Below, in pieces: positions 24,459-35,600 of a stretch of DNA of 64,000 bases. The number at the start of each line of letters is the position of its first letter. The first letter of the stretch is position 1. The position numbers and the translations under genes were made by a program. The DNA is from Methylotenera versatilis 301 (GTDB lineage Bacteria > Pseudomonadota > Gammaproteobacteria > Burkholderiales > Methylophilaceae): positions 2,604,001 through 2,668,000 of the forward strand of contig NC_014207.1 of NCBI RefSeq assembly GCF_000093025.1. Reading direction: 5' to 3'. Below the pieces are notes generated by a model. The model did no database searches. It was not told the DNA's origin and was given only the letters and a program-made list of their open reading frames with translations.

Positions 24459-27182
24459 CTAACTTAATACGCCATGGCATTGTTTATACTTCTTGCCAGA
24501 GCCGCATGGACATGGATCATTACGGCCGACTTTTACACCATCACGTATGACAGGCTGGCCACTTGCTAACAGCGCTTCAGAATTATCTGGATTTGCTAAT
24601 GCTTCGTCATAATCAGCATGTTGATAATGCACATTTTCCAATTCCACTGGTTTTTCAACCGCTTCAACATCTGCCTCAGTTTTTACCTGAACGAGCATAG
24701 TCACTTTGGTAACTTCGCTTTTCACGGTATTCAGCAAGCCTTCAAACAACTCAAACGCTTCACGTTTATATTCTTGCTTAGGATTTTTTTGTGCGTATGA
24801 GCGCAAATGAATACCTTGGCGTAAATGGTCTAATGCTGCCAAGTGTTCACGCCAATGGTTATCTAAACTTTGTAACATCACAGAACGCTCAAACTGACGC
24901 ATCACATCAGGACTGGCTTGTTGCTCTTTCTCAACGTAAGCGCTATTAGCTGTATCAATCACACGCTCGCGCAAGGTTTCTTCATGCAAATCTGGATTTT
25001 CTTCCAGCATTTTTTGCAAAGGAATATCTAGATTTGCTTCGGCTTTTAGCTCGCGCTCTAAACTTGGTATATCCCATTGTTCTTCAACACTGTTTGGTGG
25101 AATGTGTGTTGCAATCATGCTGGTAAGCACATCTTCACGCATCGCTTTAATAGTGTCTGCAACGTCAGCTGCTTCTAACAATTCGTTTCGCTGCTCGTAA
25201 ATCACTTTACGCTGGTCATTTGCTACATCATCATACTCAAGCAATTGTTTACGAATATCAAAGTTACGACCTTCAACTTTACGCTGCGCATTTTCAATTG
25301 CACGTGTCACCCATGGATGCTCAATAGCCTCGCCATCAGGCATATTCAGTTTTTCCATAATCGCTGAAACACGATCAGATGCGAAAATACGTAGTAGCTG
25401 ATCTTCTAGTGATAGATAGAAACGACTAGAACCAGCATCACCCTGACGACCAGAACGACCACGTAACTGATTATCTACACGGCGTGACTCGTGTCTCTCC
25501 GTACCTGCAATATGCAAGCCACCTGCCGCCAATACAGCATCATGGCGTTGCTGCCATTCAGCTTTCAGTGCCGCAATTCTAATTTCCTTTTCAGCATCAC
25601 TGAGTGCGGCATCGTGTTTAACCGCCTCAATATCAGTCTCTGGGTTACCACCTAAAACAATATCTGTACCGCGACCAGCCATATTGGTAGCAATGGTAAT
25701 CACACCAGCACGACCCGCTTGGGCAATAATATGCGCCTCACGCTCATGTTGTTTCGCATTTAAAACTTGATGTTCTAGTTTTTCAGCGTTCAATAACTTA
25801 GAAATCAGCTCTGAGTTTTCAATAGAAGTTGTACCCACTAACACTGGCTGACCGCGGCTTTGACAGTCTTTAATATCTAAAATGACCGCAGCATATTTTT
25901 CATGCGCTGTACGATACACTTTATCCATATTGTCTTTACGCAACATAGGACGATGCGTTGGAATCACAACTGTTTCTAGCGCATAAATCTGATTGAATTC
26001 ATAAGCTTCAGTATCTGCAGTACCCGTCATACCAGAAAGTTTGGCATACATACGGAAGTAGTTTTGGAATGTGATTGAAGCAAGCGTTTGATTTTCTTTT
26101 TGAATCTCAACACCTTCTTTAGCCTCAACAGCTTGATGCAAGCCATCTGACCAGCGACGACCCGGCATCATACGGCCATTGATCTCATCCACAATCGTGA
26201 TTTCACCATCACGGACTACATAATGCTGATCTCTGTGGTAAAGGTTGCGAGCACGTAGCGATGCGTATAAATGATGTACCAAAGTAATATTAGAGGCTTC
26301 ATATAAACTTGAGCCTTCAGCCAGCAAGCCAGCTTCTGTCAGCAGGTTTTCGGCATGTTCATGGCCTTCTTCAGACATGACGACATTTTGGCCTTTTTCA
26401 TCAACCCAGAAATCGCCAGCGCCTTCTTCCTCAGTTTGTGCAACTAACTTGGCAGCAACTACATTGATTTGATTGTAAAGCGCAATACTGTCATCTGCTT
26501 GGCCAGAAATAATCAAAGGCGTGCGTGCTTCATCGATTAAAATCGAGTCGACCTCATCAATCAGCGCATAACTTAAACCGCGCTGAACGCGATCTTCGCT
26601 TCTGTGCACCATGTTATCGCGCAGATAATCAAAGCCGTATTCATTATTAGTACCATAAGTAATATCAGCTGCATAAGCTTGGCGTTTTAAGTCTGTAGGC
26701 ATTTGCGATAAGTTAATGCCGATTGAAAGGCCTAAAAAGTTATAAAGCTTACCCATCCACTCAGCATCGCGTTTAGCCAGATAGTCATTCACCGTCACTA
26801 CATGAACGCCCTTGCCAGCTAATGCATTAAGGTAAACCGGCAAGGTTGCACATAAAGTTTTACCTTCACCTGTACGCATCTCGCCGATTTTACCGGCATT
26901 AAGCACCATGCCGCCTATCATTTGCACATCAAAATGACGCATACCCAACGCACGTTTACCACCTTCGCGTACCACGGCAAAAGCTTCTGGCATCAATTGG
27001 TCTAAGGTTTCCCCATTCTTGAAACGTTGTTTGAATTCCTCAGTTTTAGCTCTTAACGCCTCATCTGATAAGGCCTGCATCGCTGGCTCTAACGCGTTAA
27101 TTTGCTGTACTTTTTGCGCGTATTGCTTAACCAACCTGTCGTTACGGCTACCAAATAATTTTTTGAACAACGTAGATATCAT
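24459..27182 (-). CDS. secA: preprotein translocase ATPase SecA
   Basis: The motor that pushes unfolded preproteins through SecYEG. Full length at 907 residues. The Walker A loop is MRTGEGKT (GEGK at 105-108), [19 protein letters not shown] is the Walker B region, [19 protein letters not shown] and RGRSGRQGD are helicase-II motifs, and the C-terminal zinc/SecB-binding tail is [13 protein letters not shown]. In many betaproteobacteria secA sits next to lpxC with the M23 peptidase; here the peptidase is upstream but lpxC is 26 kb away. Confidence 0.98.
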   Translation of the reverse strand: MISTLFKKLFGSRNDRLVKQYAQKVQQINALEPAMQALSDEALRAKTEEFKQRFKNGETLDQLMPEAFAVVREGGKRALGMRHFDVQMIGGMVLNAGKIGEMRTGEGKTLCATLPVYLNALAGKGVHVVTVNDYLAKRDAEWMGKLYNFLGLSIGINLSQMPTDLKRQAYAADITYGTNNEYGFDYLRDNMVHRSEDRVQRGLSYALIDEVDSILIDEARTPLIISGQADDSIALYNQINVVAAKLVAQTEEEGAGDFWVDEKGQNVVMSEEGHEHAENLLTEAGLLAEGSSLYEASNITLVHHLYASLRARNLYHRDQHYVVRDGEITIVDEINGRMMPGRRWSDGLHQAVEAKEGVEIQKENQTLASITFQNYFRMYAKLSGMTGTADTEAYEFNQIYALETVVIPTHRPMLRKDNMDKVYRTAHEKYAAVILDIKDCQSRGQPVLVGTTSIENSELISKLLNAEKLEHQVLNAKQHEREAHIIAQAGRAGVITIATNMAGRGTDIVLGGNPETDIEAVKHDAALSDAEKEIRIAALKAEWQQRHDAVLAAGGLHIAGTERHESRRVDNQLRGRSGRQGDAGSSRFYLSLEDQLLRIFASDRVSAIMEKLNMPDGEAIEHPWVTRAIENAQRKVEGRNFDIRKQLLEYDDVANDQRKVIYEQRNELLEAADVADTIKAMREDVLTSMIATHIPPNSVEEQWDIPSLERELKAEANLDIPLQKMLEENPDLHEETLRERVIDTANSAYVEKEQQASPDVMRQFERSVMLQSLDNHWREHLAALDHLRQGIHLRSYAQKNPKQEYKREAFELFEGLLNTVKSEVTKVTMLVQVKTEADVEAVEKPVELENVHYQHADYDEALANPDNSEALLASGQPVIRDGVKVGRNDPCPCGSGKKYKQCHGVLS

Positions 27183-27336
27183 GAAATGAGTGACTTTCGG
27201 CTTGAGAGGATAAATGCTTTTTTAATGAAGGTTAGTTTTTATAAGCTGCACCACGAAGTGCAAAGTTCTTTATTTTAGATTTTAGTATATTTCTTAACGG
27301 TTAGTTGCGTCATATATGGGGCTTATTCCTATAAAT

Positions 27337-28266
27337 TCAATTGCTAGCTTTAAGATATTTTCTTGGGTCCAATGCATTACCATTTAACCTGATTTCATAA
27401 TGCAAATGCGCCCCTGTAGAGCGCCCTGTACTGCCTACCAATGCTACCACTTGACCTTTTTCTACACGATCACCAACTTTAACCATCAGTTTTGATGCAT
27501 GCGCATAGCGTGTTTCTAAACCAGACCCATGATCAACTTTTACAATATTACCATAATCCGGTGTACGTTCTGCGGTTGTGACTATGCCACCAGCTGCCGC
27601 ATAGATTGGCGTGCCTTCAGTCGCAGAGAAATCTAAGCCTTCATGAAAGGCTTTATTGCCATTGAATGGGTCAATACGCCAGCCATAGCTTGACGAGTTA
27701 AATGCAGCATTGATAGGGCTACTATTAGGTAACATATCTTTCAACACCCCTTGCTGCAATAACTTTGCTTCTATATCGCTTAAATAATCAGTATCAAAAT
27801 CAATTTTAGCCATGGTTTCAGTGATTTTTTGCTGTAAGTCTAACTCGGTAATTGGCGCATTAAGCACCAATGGCCCGCCGCGGCCAGCTGGATCAGCCTT
27901 ACTTGCATTGGCGCCGAGCTCAGGACTCACAGGCGTTATTTTTTCTGACGCAGGCTTTTTCTCACCAGCCAACTTAGCCAGACGCTCGCTTTGTGCATCT
28001 AAGCGCATAATACGTGCCTGCAACTCACCCAGTTGCAGCGCGTAGGCATCTAAATGTTTTTGTGGGTTATTAATACCGAATGCTTGTTTAAGTTTTGAAG
28101 GGATCAATGATTTATCCCCTTGTTGCGTTGTAGACTCCTGTGGCACAATCAGGAATAGCATGATGACTACTGGTAACGATATCAGTAACAGCGCTATCAG
28201 GCACACTTGTAGCGTTGATAGCGTTTTTGCTTTCGCCATGTTATTTGAGACAAAAATGATATTCAT
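27337..28266 (-). CDS. M23-family metallopeptidase (LytM-type)
   Basis: A membrane-anchored periplasmic protein of about 309 residues. A single N-terminal helix (LSTLQVCLIALLLISLPVVI) is followed by a coiled region and a C-terminal peptidase_M23 domain with HEGLDFSATEGTPIYAAAGG, DHGSGLETRYAHASKL and HLHYEIRLNG, in which the H, D and HxH zinc ligands can be placed. Family members cleave peptidoglycan cross-links or regulate amidases. I chose the ATG preceded by AGGG; a longer frame starts at GTG six codons earlier, and another ATG lies nine codons inside. It is divergent from the dciA-like gene with only about 45 bp between starts. Confidence 0.88.
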   Translation of the reverse strand: MNIIFVSNNMAKAKTLSTLQVCLIALLLISLPVVIMLFLIVPQESTTQQGDKSLIPSKLKQAFGINNPQKHLDAYALQLGELQARIMRLDAQSERLAKLAGEKKPASEKITPVSPELGANASKADPAGRGGPLVLNAPITELDLQQKITETMAKIDFDTDYLSDIEAKLLQQGVLKDMLPNSSPINAAFNSSSYGWRIDPFNGNKAFHEGLDFSATEGTPIYAAAGGIVTTAERTPDYGNIVKVDHGSGLETRYAHASKLMVKVGDRVEKGQVVALVGSTGRSTGAHLHYEIRLNGNALDPRKYLKASN

Positions 28267-28310
28267 AGCAGCCCTAATCACCACTCCAGTTATTCGTACT
28301 GACCATCATC

Positions 28311-28727
28311 ATGCGCCAGTTTAACTCTCTGCTTAAACAACCCGAGCTGATTGCATTAAATGCGCGCAACTTAGAAGCTCAAGCCGCACAAGAAATCTGG
28401 AAAGCAGTTGCGCCTGATAATTTGGCACAATTTAGCCATGCAAGCAGTATTAAAAATAAACAACTTAATTTATTTGCTGACAATAATGCAGTCGCTGCAA
28501 AAATTAAACTTTTTATACCTAGCTTATTGATTAAGCTAGAAAACCAAGGGTGTGAAGTTACTTCAATTCAGGTGAAAGTGCAAGTAAAATCTACCCCGCC
28601 AGCTAAAGCAAAACGCATTAAAAAGCTCAGTTCGCATGCAGCAACAGAGCTAAATCAACTGTCAGAAAAACTATCAGGCACCCCGCTTGGTGACGCACTG
28701 GCTAGATTAGCTACAAAAGCTAAGTGA
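28311..28727 (+). CDS. dciA: DciA-like (DUF721) protein
   Basis: A 138-residue protein with an N-terminal DUF721 domain (about 1-95), containing the AQEIWKAVAPDNLAQFSHAS region and IKLFIPSLLIKLENQG. In bacteria lacking DnaC/DnaI, DciA interacts with DnaB and helps load the replicative helicase. The C-terminal third is a basic, disordered tail. In relatives this gene sits between lpxC and the M23 peptidase; here it is divergent from the peptidase. The domain is loosely conserved, so the family call is stronger than the function. Confidence 0.75.
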   Translation: MRQFNSLLKQPELIALNARNLEAQAAQEIWKAVAPDNLAQFSHASSIKNKQLNLFADNNAVAAKIKLFIPSLLIKLENQGCEVTSIQVKVQVKSTPPAKAKRIKKLSSHAATELNQLSEKLSGTPLGDALARLATKAK

Positions 28728-29011
28728 AATATAAATCACACTGTTTCTAGAGTTTCGCCCACCTCTTTCCTATCGTTAAATAGTCAAAAATCGCCAATAA
28801 ATCTATAGGTTGTTAGCCGCGCTTAATAGTGCAATAATGAACCGTTGTTACAAATTATTTACATTATTAAAGTAACTTGCAGCATCAGATTTGGTAAGGT
28901 TTTTGGCACTTAGTCTTAAATTTGTATTTGTTTTATTTTTAACATTTTAAATTTAGTTTTTAAATATTGTTTTAAGTTAGCGATTTATAAAAATTTAGAT
29001 AGGGAGAAGTC

Positions 29012-31045
29012 ATGTCAGCACCACTAATGATTGCCGTTGGCGCCGCTGTTCTAGCTGTGTTATATGGTGTAGTAATGAGTAAATGGATTAGCAATTTACC
29101 AGCAGGCAATGCGCGTATGCAAGAAATCGCCAGCGCAATTCAACAGGGGGCAGCGGCATATTTAGCTCGCCAATATAAAACCATCACTATCGTCGGCATT
29201 ATTCTCGCCATTTTAATTGGCATATTTCTTAACATCACCACTGCGATTGGATTTGTAATTGGCGCTGTTTTATCTGGCGCTTGCGGCTTTATCGGCATGA
29301 ACGTCTCAGTCAAAGCAAATGTGCGTACAGCACAAGCCGCTACTGGTGGTATTGCGCCTGCATTGGATGTGGCATTTAAAGGCGGCGCAATCACAGGGAT
29401 GCTGGTCGTAGGATTAGGTTTACTAGGCGTAGCAGGCTTCTACTGGTATTTAGGTGGCGAAGCTGCAACAGACTTGAATCCGCTCATTGGTTTAGCTTTC
29501 GGCTCATCACTTATCTCTATATTTGCACGGCTTGGTGGCGGTATATTTACCAAAGGTGCTGATGTTGGCGCAGACTTGGTGGGGAAAGTGGAAGCAGGTA
29601 TTCCTGAAGATGACCCACGTAACCCAGCCGTGATTGCCGATAACGTAGGCGATAACGTAGGCGATTGCGCAGGGATGGCAGCCGACTTGTTTGAAACTTA
29701 CGCTGTGACTTTAATCGCCACCATGGTGCTAGGCAGCCTACTATTAACAAACGCAGGTGCCAATGGCACACTCTACCCATTGATGCTTGCAGCTGTTTCT
29801 ATTGTCGCCTCTATCATTGGCTGCTTCTTTGTTAAAGCCTCACCTGGCATGAAAAATGTAATGCCGGCTTTATACAAAGGCTTAGCCGTAGCAGGTACTT
29901 TATCTTTGGCTGCATTTTACTTTGTGACCATGAAAATGTTCCCTGAGGGCTTGATCGCTGGCGACTTAACCATCTCTGCAAACCAGTTATTTGGTGCCTG
30001 TGCAGTGGGCTTAGTCCTTACAGCAGCTTTAGTGTGGATTACCGAGTATTACACAGGGACTGACTACGCGCCGGTAAAGCACATTGCACAAGCTTCAACA
30101 ACAGGTCACGCAACTAACATCATTGCGGGTATTGGCATTTCAATGAAATCGACTGCCTGGCCAGTGCTTTCTGTTTGTGTGGCTATTTTCGTGTCGCATC
30201 ACTTAGGTGGCTTATACGGCATCGCGATTGCGGCAACGTCTATGCTCAGCATGGCTGGTATCGTCGTAGCGCTAGATGCTTATGGTCCAATCACTGATAA
30301 TGCGGGCGGTATTGCTGAAATGGCTGGCTTACCTGCAGAAGTGCGTGATGTGACTGACCCATTAGATGCGGTTGGCAATACTACTAAAGCCGTCACTAAA
30401 GGTTATGCGATTGGCTCTGCTGGATTAGCTGCATTGGTATTGTTTGCCGATTACACACACAAGCTGCAGGGCGCAGGCATCGACGTTAAGTTTGACCTAA
30501 GTGACCCAATGGTGATTATTGGCTTGTTTATTGGCGGCTTAATTCCATTCTTGTTCGCTGCAATGGCAATGGAAGCGGTTGGTCGCGCGGCTGGTGCAGT
30601 GGTTGAAGAAGTTCGCCGTCAGTTCCGCGATATCAAAGGCATCATGGAGGGTACGGCTAAACCAGAATACGGTAAAGCTGTAGATATGCTCACCACCGCT
30701 GCGATTAAAGAAATGATGATTCCATCACTCTTACCAGTGGCTGTTCCTGTTGCAGTAGGATTATTACTTGGCCCAGTGGCATTAGGCGGCTTATTGATGG
30801 GTACGATTGTGACAGGCTTATTCGTTGCCATTTCCATGTGTACGGGCGGCGGTGCTTGGGATAACGCCAAGAAGTATATCGAAGATGGCAACCACGGGGG
30901 CAAAGGTTCAGAAGCGCACAAAGCGGCTGTGACTGGCGATACCGTTGGCGATCCTTACAAAGACACAGCAGGTCCAGCAGTGAATCCATTGATTAAAATC
31001 ATTAATATTGTGGCTTTACTGATTGTGCCATTGCTCCATATGTAA
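29012..31045 (+). CDS. hppA: K+-independent-type H+-translocating inorganic pyrophosphatase
   Basis: A 677-residue membrane pump with about 16 helices that couples PPi hydrolysis to ion export. Substrate-site motifs [11 protein letters not shown] and [19 protein letters not shown] are intact, as are the C-terminal [14 protein letters not shown] residues. In [10 protein letters not shown] the lysine at 459 replaces the alanine of K+-dependent enzymes, which is the known marker of the K+-independent H+-pumping class. AGGGAGA precedes the ATG. The 284-bp leader is very AT-rich and probably contains the promoter, and a strong terminator follows. Energy saving during methylotrophic growth is a plausible role but an inference. 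Confidence 0.95.
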   Translation: MSAPLMIAVGAAVLAVLYGVVMSKWISNLPAGNARMQEIASAIQQGAAAYLARQYKTITIVGIILAILIGIFLNITTAIGFVIGAVLSGACGFIGMNVSVKANVRTAQAATGGIAPALDVAFKGGAITGMLVVGLGLLGVAGFYWYLGGEAATDLNPLIGLAFGSSLISIFARLGGGIFTKGADVGADLVGKVEAGIPEDDPRNPAVIADNVGDNVGDCAGMAADLFETYAVTLIATMVLGSLLLTNAGANGTLYPLMLAAVSIVASIIGCFFVKASPGMKNVMPALYKGLAVAGTLSLAAFYFVTMKMFPEGLIAGDLTISANQLFGACAVGLVLTAALVWITEYYTGTDYAPVKHIAQASTTGHATNIIAGIGISMKSTAWPVLSVCVAIFVSHHLGGLYGIAIAATSMLSMAGIVVALDAYGPITDNAGGIAEMAGLPAEVRDVTDPLDAVGNTTKAVTKGYAIGSAGLAALVLFADYTHKLQGAGIDVKFDLSDPMVIIGLFIGGLIPFLFAAMAMEAVGRAAGAVVEEVRRQFRDIKGIMEGTAKPEYGKAVDMLTTAAIKEMMIPSLLPVAVPVAVGLLLGPVALGGLLMGTIVTGLFVAISMCTGGGAWDNAKKYIEDGNHGGKGSEAHKAAVTGDTVGDPYKDTAGPAVNPLIKIINIVALLIVPLLHM

Positions 31046-31083
31046 GCTGGCTAATTAAGCTAATTAATAAAATACAGTGAATT

Positions 31084-31117
31084 AATTAAAAAGGCGACTT
31101 AGGTTGCCTTTTTAATT
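31084..31117 (+). terminator. intrinsic terminator of hppA
   Basis: A 15-bp stem (AATTAAAAAGGCGAC paired with GGTTGCCTTTTTAATT, one G-U) has a TTAG loop. The T-run is part of the right arm. Confidence 0.9.
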
Positions 31118-31255
31118 GGCTTTCTTACTTGTACTATTATCAAATAATATAAAGATTAAACTTGAATACTACGCTGCCAAAATTCACTTTGGAGCTTATC
31201 GACAATTCATTGATAATGCACATATCGTCACCGCAGCTAAAACAGGAAAAACTAC

Positions 31256-31948
31256 TTGAGACACTCTGAATTTCATCGCTCACATCATATCGGCTGGCTA
31301 CGGGCAGCTGTTTTAGGCGCAAATGACGGCATTATTTCAACGTCAAGCTTGATTATTGGTATTGCGACCGCGCATGCCACTCACCATAATATTCTACTCA
31401 CAGGCATGGCTGGCTTGGTTTCCGGCTCTATGGCGATGGCTGCGGGTGAATATGTTTCAGTGAGTTCTCAGGCAGACACTGAAACAGCAGATTTAGCACG
31501 CGAGCGTGATGAACTTGCGACCCAACCTGAACATGAGCTAGAAGAGCTGACGGGTATTTACATGCAGCGTGGCTTAACACATGAACTTGCCAAGCAAGTA
31601 GCGACACAGCTTACGGCAAAGGATGCGCTTGCGGCACACGCTAGAGACGAACTAGGAATTATAGAAGCGATGAATGCACGCCCGATACAAGCGGCATTGG
31701 CATCAGCTGGAACATTTGCAGTGGGGGCAGCATTACCTTTACTCATTGCGTTTTTTGCAGCTGAAGCCAATATCGTGCCTTTTGTAGCAGTAACATCGCT
31801 GGCATTTCTGGCTTTACTGGGTGGTTTAGCGGCAAAAGTTGGCGGCGCAAATATTTGGATTGGTACAGGACGTGTTGCATTCTGGGGCGCATTAGCAATG
31901 GCAGCTACGGCCGGTGTAGGAAGCCTGTTTGGTGTTGCTGTCGCTTAA
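31256..31948 (+). CDS. VIT-family iron/manganese transporter
   Basis: A 230-residue membrane protein of the VIT1/CCC1 family, which moves Fe2+ or Mn2+ out of the cytoplasm. The first helix region is LRAAVLGANDGIISTSSLIIG and the second GMAGLVSGSMAMAAGEYVSVSSQ; a cytoplasmic acidic helical segment (about 80-145) binds metal in the family, and three more helices follow. The start is TTG: an in-frame stop lies six codons before, and no ATG or GTG is available, while AGGA precedes it at about 9 bp. It stands between the membrane and soluble pyrophosphatase genes. Confidence 0.9.
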   Translation: MRHSEFHRSHHIGWLRAAVLGANDGIISTSSLIIGIATAHATHHNILLTGMAGLVSGSMAMAAGEYVSVSSQADTETADLARERDELATQPEHELEELTGIYMQRGLTHELAKQVATQLTAKDALAAHARDELGIIEAMNARPIQAALASAGTFAVGAALPLLIAFFAAEANIVPFVAVTSLAFLALLGGLAAKVGGANIWIGTGRVAFWGALAMAATAGVGSLFGVAVA

Positions 31949-31970
31949 TCAGCAGTAAGTTAAGTCAATA

Positions 31971-31996
31971 AAAAAGGCAGCTTTAGCTGCCTTTTT
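31971..31996. terminator. bidirectional terminator between VIT and ppa genes
   Basis: AAAAAGGCAGCT pairs with AGCTGCCTTTTT in a perfect 12-bp arm match (practical loop of four bases). A and T runs on the two sides fit the convergent genes. Confidence 0.88.
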
Positions 31997-32024
31997 GTTA
32001 ATAGCTTAAAATCCAACTCAATAC

Positions 32025-32573
32025 TTAAAACGCTGGTTTCACCATAGCGTTATTGTAATTAGCTACACCTTCTAAAATCTCTTTTTTCGCTTGGTCAATA
32101 TCACCCCAACCGTTAATTTTCACCCATTTGCCTTTGTCTAAATCTTTGTAGTGCTCAAAAAAGTGTGAAATCATATTCAAACGCCAATCAGAAACATCTG
32201 TATGCGCTTTCAAATGACCATATAAACCACATACTTTTTCAACTGGCACCGCTAACACTTTAGCATCTAAGCCTGCTTCATCTTCCATCAACAACACACC
32301 TAATGGGCGGCAACGCACAACTACACCTGGAATCAAAGGCACTGGTGTCATCACCAATACATCTACTGGGTCGCCATCATCAGCAAGCGTATGCGGCACA
32401 TAGCCGTAATTGGTCGGGTATTGCATCGCAGTACCCATAAAACGGTCTACAAAAATCGCACCGCTTTCTTTATCAACTTCATACTTAACTGGATCACCTT
32501 GCATCGGGATTTCAATGATGACATTGAAGTCATTTGGTACGTCTTTGCCGGTTGGCACATCATTTAACGACAT
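32025..32573 (-). CDS. ppa: soluble inorganic pyrophosphatase (family I)
   Basis: Hydrolyses cytosolic pyrophosphate and so pulls biosynthetic reactions forward. The 182 residues contain the family signature [10 protein letters not shown] with the metal-binding aspartates, and [16 protein letters not shown] and WVKINGWGD further on. It lies close to the membrane pyrophosphatase gene, giving the cell both a dissipating and an energy-conserving enzyme in one neighbourhood. Confidence 0.96.
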   Translation of the reverse strand: MSLNDVPTGKDVPNDFNVIIEIPMQGDPVKYEVDKESGAIFVDRFMGTAMQYPTNYGYVPHTLADDGDPVDVLVMTPVPLIPGVVVRCRPLGVLLMEDEAGLDAKVLAVPVEKVCGLYGHLKAHTDVSDWRLNMISHFFEHYKDLDKGKWVKINGWGDIDQAKKEILEGVANYNNAMVKPAF

Positions 32574-32675
32574 TGCTTTTTCCTAGATAATAAAATGTAT
32601 TGGTTAATTTTCTGAGATCTAATTTTGAGCCGCAATTATAGCAAGCAGATTGGCAATAATATCAAAGGCTTGTAA

Positions 32676-32957
32676 CTAAATTATGACTTTAGCCTGCTCT
32701 CGACAGCTTTGAATAATTTCTTTGGGAATGAAGAATAGTGCGATATACAACAAAAGCGGAATGATGACGACATCATCCAACTGACCTAACACTGGGATAA
32801 AGTCCGGAATCAAGTCAAACGGTAATAGCAGATAACCTATTGCTAGCCATAAACAAATCTTTGCGGGCAAAGGCGTTTGGGGGTGTTTCAGTACTAAACG
32901 ATAAACCTCAAACTCCTGCTTGAGGTGTTTAGTGAAGGATTTAAGCTTTTCAATCAC
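32676..32957 (-). CDS. YkvA-like DUF1232 membrane protein
   Basis: A 93-residue protein with the DUF1232 core PLPAKICLWLAIGYLLLPFDLIPDFIPVLGQLDDVVI and a second hydrophobic stretch, so it is probably membrane-associated. Function is unknown in the family. The start is GTG, with no upstream in-frame ATG; it is 24 bp after purC on the same strand. Confidence 0.85.
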   Translation of the reverse strand: MIEKLKSFTKHLKQEFEVYRLVLKHPQTPLPAKICLWLAIGYLLLPFDLIPDFIPVLGQLDDVVIIPLLLYIALFFIPKEIIQSCREQAKVII

Positions 32958-32981
32958 GTGATGTGCTGATTTTCACAATGC

Positions 32982-33884
32982 TTAATCAGCAACAAGTGGA
33001 TGACCTGTTAAACGCTCAAACGCTTCCATGTATTTTTCACTGGTTTTTTGTGCAACATCTGCTGGTAAAGCTGGCGCTGGCGCAACCTTATTCCAGCCAG
33101 TGCTTTCCAGCCAATCACGCACAAATTGCTTATCGTAGCTTGGTGGATTACTGCCAACGGCATAACTATCAGCAGGCCAGAAACGTGATGAATCTGGCGT
33201 TAACACTTCATCCATCACATGCAATACACCATTGGCATCTAAACCAAATTCAAACTTAGTATCGGCAATGATAATACCGCGAGTAAGCGCATACTCCGCC
33301 GCCTGTTGATAGAGCGCAATGGCAACTTTTGCGACTTGTTCAGCCATGTCTTTGCCAATCAAATCTGCACATTGTTGCAAGCTGATGTTTTCATCATGCT
33401 CGCCTACTGCGGCTTTGCTGGATGGCGTAAAAATTGGTGTAGGTAATTTAGAAGCTTCTTGCAGACCAGCTGGTAATTCAATGCCACACACAGTGCCTTT
33501 AGCCTTGTATTCTTTCCAGCCGCTACCTACTAAATAACCGCGCACAATCGCTTCTATAGGCAAGGCTTTTAACTTTTTCACGACTACCGCACGTGAGCCC
33601 AGCTGTGCTTGCTCTGCAACGTTACTCACCACAGACTTTGGATCAATCCCAGTTAAATGATTTGGCACAACATTCTTAAGTTTCTCAAACCAGAAATTAG
33701 CCATCTGCGTTAGCATCGCGCCCTTATTGGCAATGCCTGTAGGCAATATCACATCAAAAGCTGAGAGGCGATCTGTGCTGACTAACAACATGGTGTCGGC
33801 ATCAATATCGTAAATGTCGCGCACTTTACCTTGGTGGATACGTTTAAGACTTTGAATGGAGGTTTCTAGTAAAGGTGTATTCAT
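32982..33884 (-). CDS. purC: phosphoribosylaminoimidazole-succinocarboxamide synthase
   Basis: Joins aspartate to CAIR in purine synthesis (SAICAR synthase). The 300-residue form with GKVRDIYD near residue 19, STDRLSAFDVILPTGI, PIEAIVRGYLVGSGW and IADTKFEFGLD is complete and matches the longer variety common in betaproteobacteria and yeast rather than the 237-residue E. coli type. Confidence 0.96.
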   Translation of the reverse strand: MNTPLLETSIQSLKRIHQGKVRDIYDIDADTMLLVSTDRLSAFDVILPTGIANKGAMLTQMANFWFEKLKNVVPNHLTGIDPKSVVSNVAEQAQLGSRAVVVKKLKALPIEAIVRGYLVGSGWKEYKAKGTVCGIELPAGLQEASKLPTPIFTPSSKAAVGEHDENISLQQCADLIGKDMAEQVAKVAIALYQQAAEYALTRGIIIADTKFEFGLDANGVLHVMDEVLTPDSSRFWPADSYAVGSNPPSYDKQFVRDWLESTGWNKVAPAPALPADVAQKTSEKYMEAFERLTGHPLVAD

Positions 33885-34061
33885 ATTGATTTGTTTATAT
33901 GGTTTATATATGGCTTATTGATAAAGTCGAGCTAAGTGATACAGTTAAAAATGCAATTAGCTTATTATAAACTTTATCTATATCAACTGACTTATGAATT
34001 AACTAATTCAACTGATTCGCTTTGATTAAAACGCCTGACATTCATCAAGCTATGAATCTGG

Positions 34062-35498
34062 CTAGGCTTGTTTATTCTCACCAATTTTCACTATTTTAAG
34101 TGTATTTGTACCGCCCGGACTGCCAATCGGCTCACCGAATGTGAGTAAAACCAAATCGCCTAAATTAACCGCTTTTTGTTGCAATAAGACCTGCTCCATT
34201 TCCTGCAGAATTTCGTCTCTATTTTTAGCGCCTTGCTCAATAGGAAATGGATAAACACCGCGGTGCAGGGTAAGCTTTCTACGCGCATATTTATCTGGTG
34301 AAAGTGCATAGATAGGCATCTCTGAATCCGCACGAGATAGCCATTGTGCTGCATTTCCAGATTGCGTAAGTGCAGCAATCGCCTTCACTTTTAAGTGCTG
34401 CGCCGTATAAATTGCAGCAGAGGCTATCGCTTCATCAGTCCTAAGAAATACTTGCTCCACTCTGCGCACATGAGGCTGAATATAATATTCTTTCTCAGCC
34501 TCCATCACTACGCGATGCACCGCCTGCACGCTTTCTAATGGATACTGCCCTGCCGCCGTTTCAGCCGATAGCATAATCGCATCAGTGCCATCCAACACGG
34601 CATTAGCGACATCAGAAACTTCAGCACGCGTTGGAATCGGGCTGGTAATCATAGACTCCATCATTTGCGTGGCGGTGATCACTAATTTGTTTTGCTCACG
34701 CGCCATGCGTATCATGCGTTTCTGCAAGCCTGGAATAGCAGCATCGCCAACTTCCACGCCCAAGTCGCCTCGAGCAACCATAATCGCATCTGACGCATCA
34801 ATAATAGATTCTAAATTATCAATCGCTTCTGCACGCTCGATTTTGGCAACAATACTCGCTTTACCACCAGCTTGCTGCACTAAGATGCGCGCAAGCTCTA
34901 CATCTAAAGCCGTTCTTGGGAAAGACAAAGCAACATAATCAGCTTCTAATGCTACGGCTGTTAGAATATCTTCACGATCTTTTTCCGTGAGCGCTTCGGC
35001 TGATAAACCACCACCAAGGCGATTAATGCCTTTATTGTTGCTCAATACGCCGCCATTCATCACCAAGCAATGAATCTGATTGCCTTTTACTCTATCCACT
35101 TGCATGGTAATACGGCCATCATCCAATAGTAGAATAACGCCCTCTACTACCTCTTGTGGCAGGGTTTTGTAATCCAAACCGACATGATCTTGATTGCCTA
35201 ACTGACAATCAGAATCTAATATAAAAATGTCACCAGTTTTTAAAGTGATTTTACCCAATTCAAACTTACCAATTCGTATTTTGGGACCTTGCAAATCACA
35301 CAACACGCCTATCGGGCGGTTTAATTTCAAGGCAATCGCACGTACCATTTCTGCCCGATTAATATGCTCTTCTGCGCTACCATGCGAAAAGTTTAATCTC
35401 ACTACGTTTACACCAGCCATAATCATGCGTGCCAGCATTTCCTCGCTGTTTGAGGATGGGCCTAGTGTTGCAACAATTTTTGTTTTACGTAATGTCAA
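34062..35498 (-). CDS. pyk: pyruvate kinase
   Basis: Converts phosphoenolpyruvate and ADP to pyruvate and ATP, the last step of lower glycolysis. Complete at 478 residues: KIVATLGPSS at the start, VRLNFSHGS, the catalytic-lysine and metal region IVAKIERAEAIDNL and VARGDLGVEVG, then ITATQMMESMI. The C-terminal effector-binding domain is present. It is last in the minus-strand run tkt-gap-ORF-pgk-pyk, but a terminator separates it from pgk, so it probably also has its own promoter. Confidence 0.96.
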   Translation of the reverse strand: MTLRKTKIVATLGPSSNSEEMLARMIMAGVNVVRLNFSHGSAEEHINRAEMVRAIALKLNRPIGVLCDLQGPKIRIGKFELGKITLKTGDIFILDSDCQLGNQDHVGLDYKTLPQEVVEGVILLLDDGRITMQVDRVKGNQIHCLVMNGGVLSNNKGINRLGGGLSAEALTEKDREDILTAVALEADYVALSFPRTALDVELARILVQQAGGKASIVAKIERAEAIDNLESIIDASDAIMVARGDLGVEVGDAAIPGLQKRMIRMAREQNKLVITATQMMESMITSPIPTRAEVSDVANAVLDGTDAIMLSAETAAGQYPLESVQAVHRVVMEAEKEYYIQPHVRRVEQVFLRTDEAIASAAIYTAQHLKVKAIAALTQSGNAAQWLSRADSEMPIYALSPDKYARRKLTLHRGVYPFPIEQGAKNRDEILQEMEQVLLQQKAVNLGDLVLLTFGEPIGSPGGTNTLKIVKIGENKQA

Positions 35499-35551
35499 TG
35501 TAGTGCCTTTTCAACTCGGTATAACTATAAGTATAAGCTTAAAATTCAAAT

Positions 35552-35578
35552 AAAAATGGGGCTTATCGCCCCATTTTT
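35552..35578 (-). terminator. intrinsic terminator between pgk and pyk
   Basis: AAAAATGGGGC and GCCCCATTTTT form an 11-bp stem around TTATC, with a run giving U residues in the pgk transcript. It lies after the pgk stop and before the pyk start, so pyk is likely expressed partly apart from pgk. Confidence 0.85.
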
Positions 35579-35600
35579 TGTATCACTCATTTGAGAAAAA

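Noticed and set aside
31046..31255. Possible Mn2+ riboswitch before the VIT gene
   Set aside because: I looked for the yybP-ykoY-type hairpins and found only the hppA terminator and unstructured AT-rich sequence.
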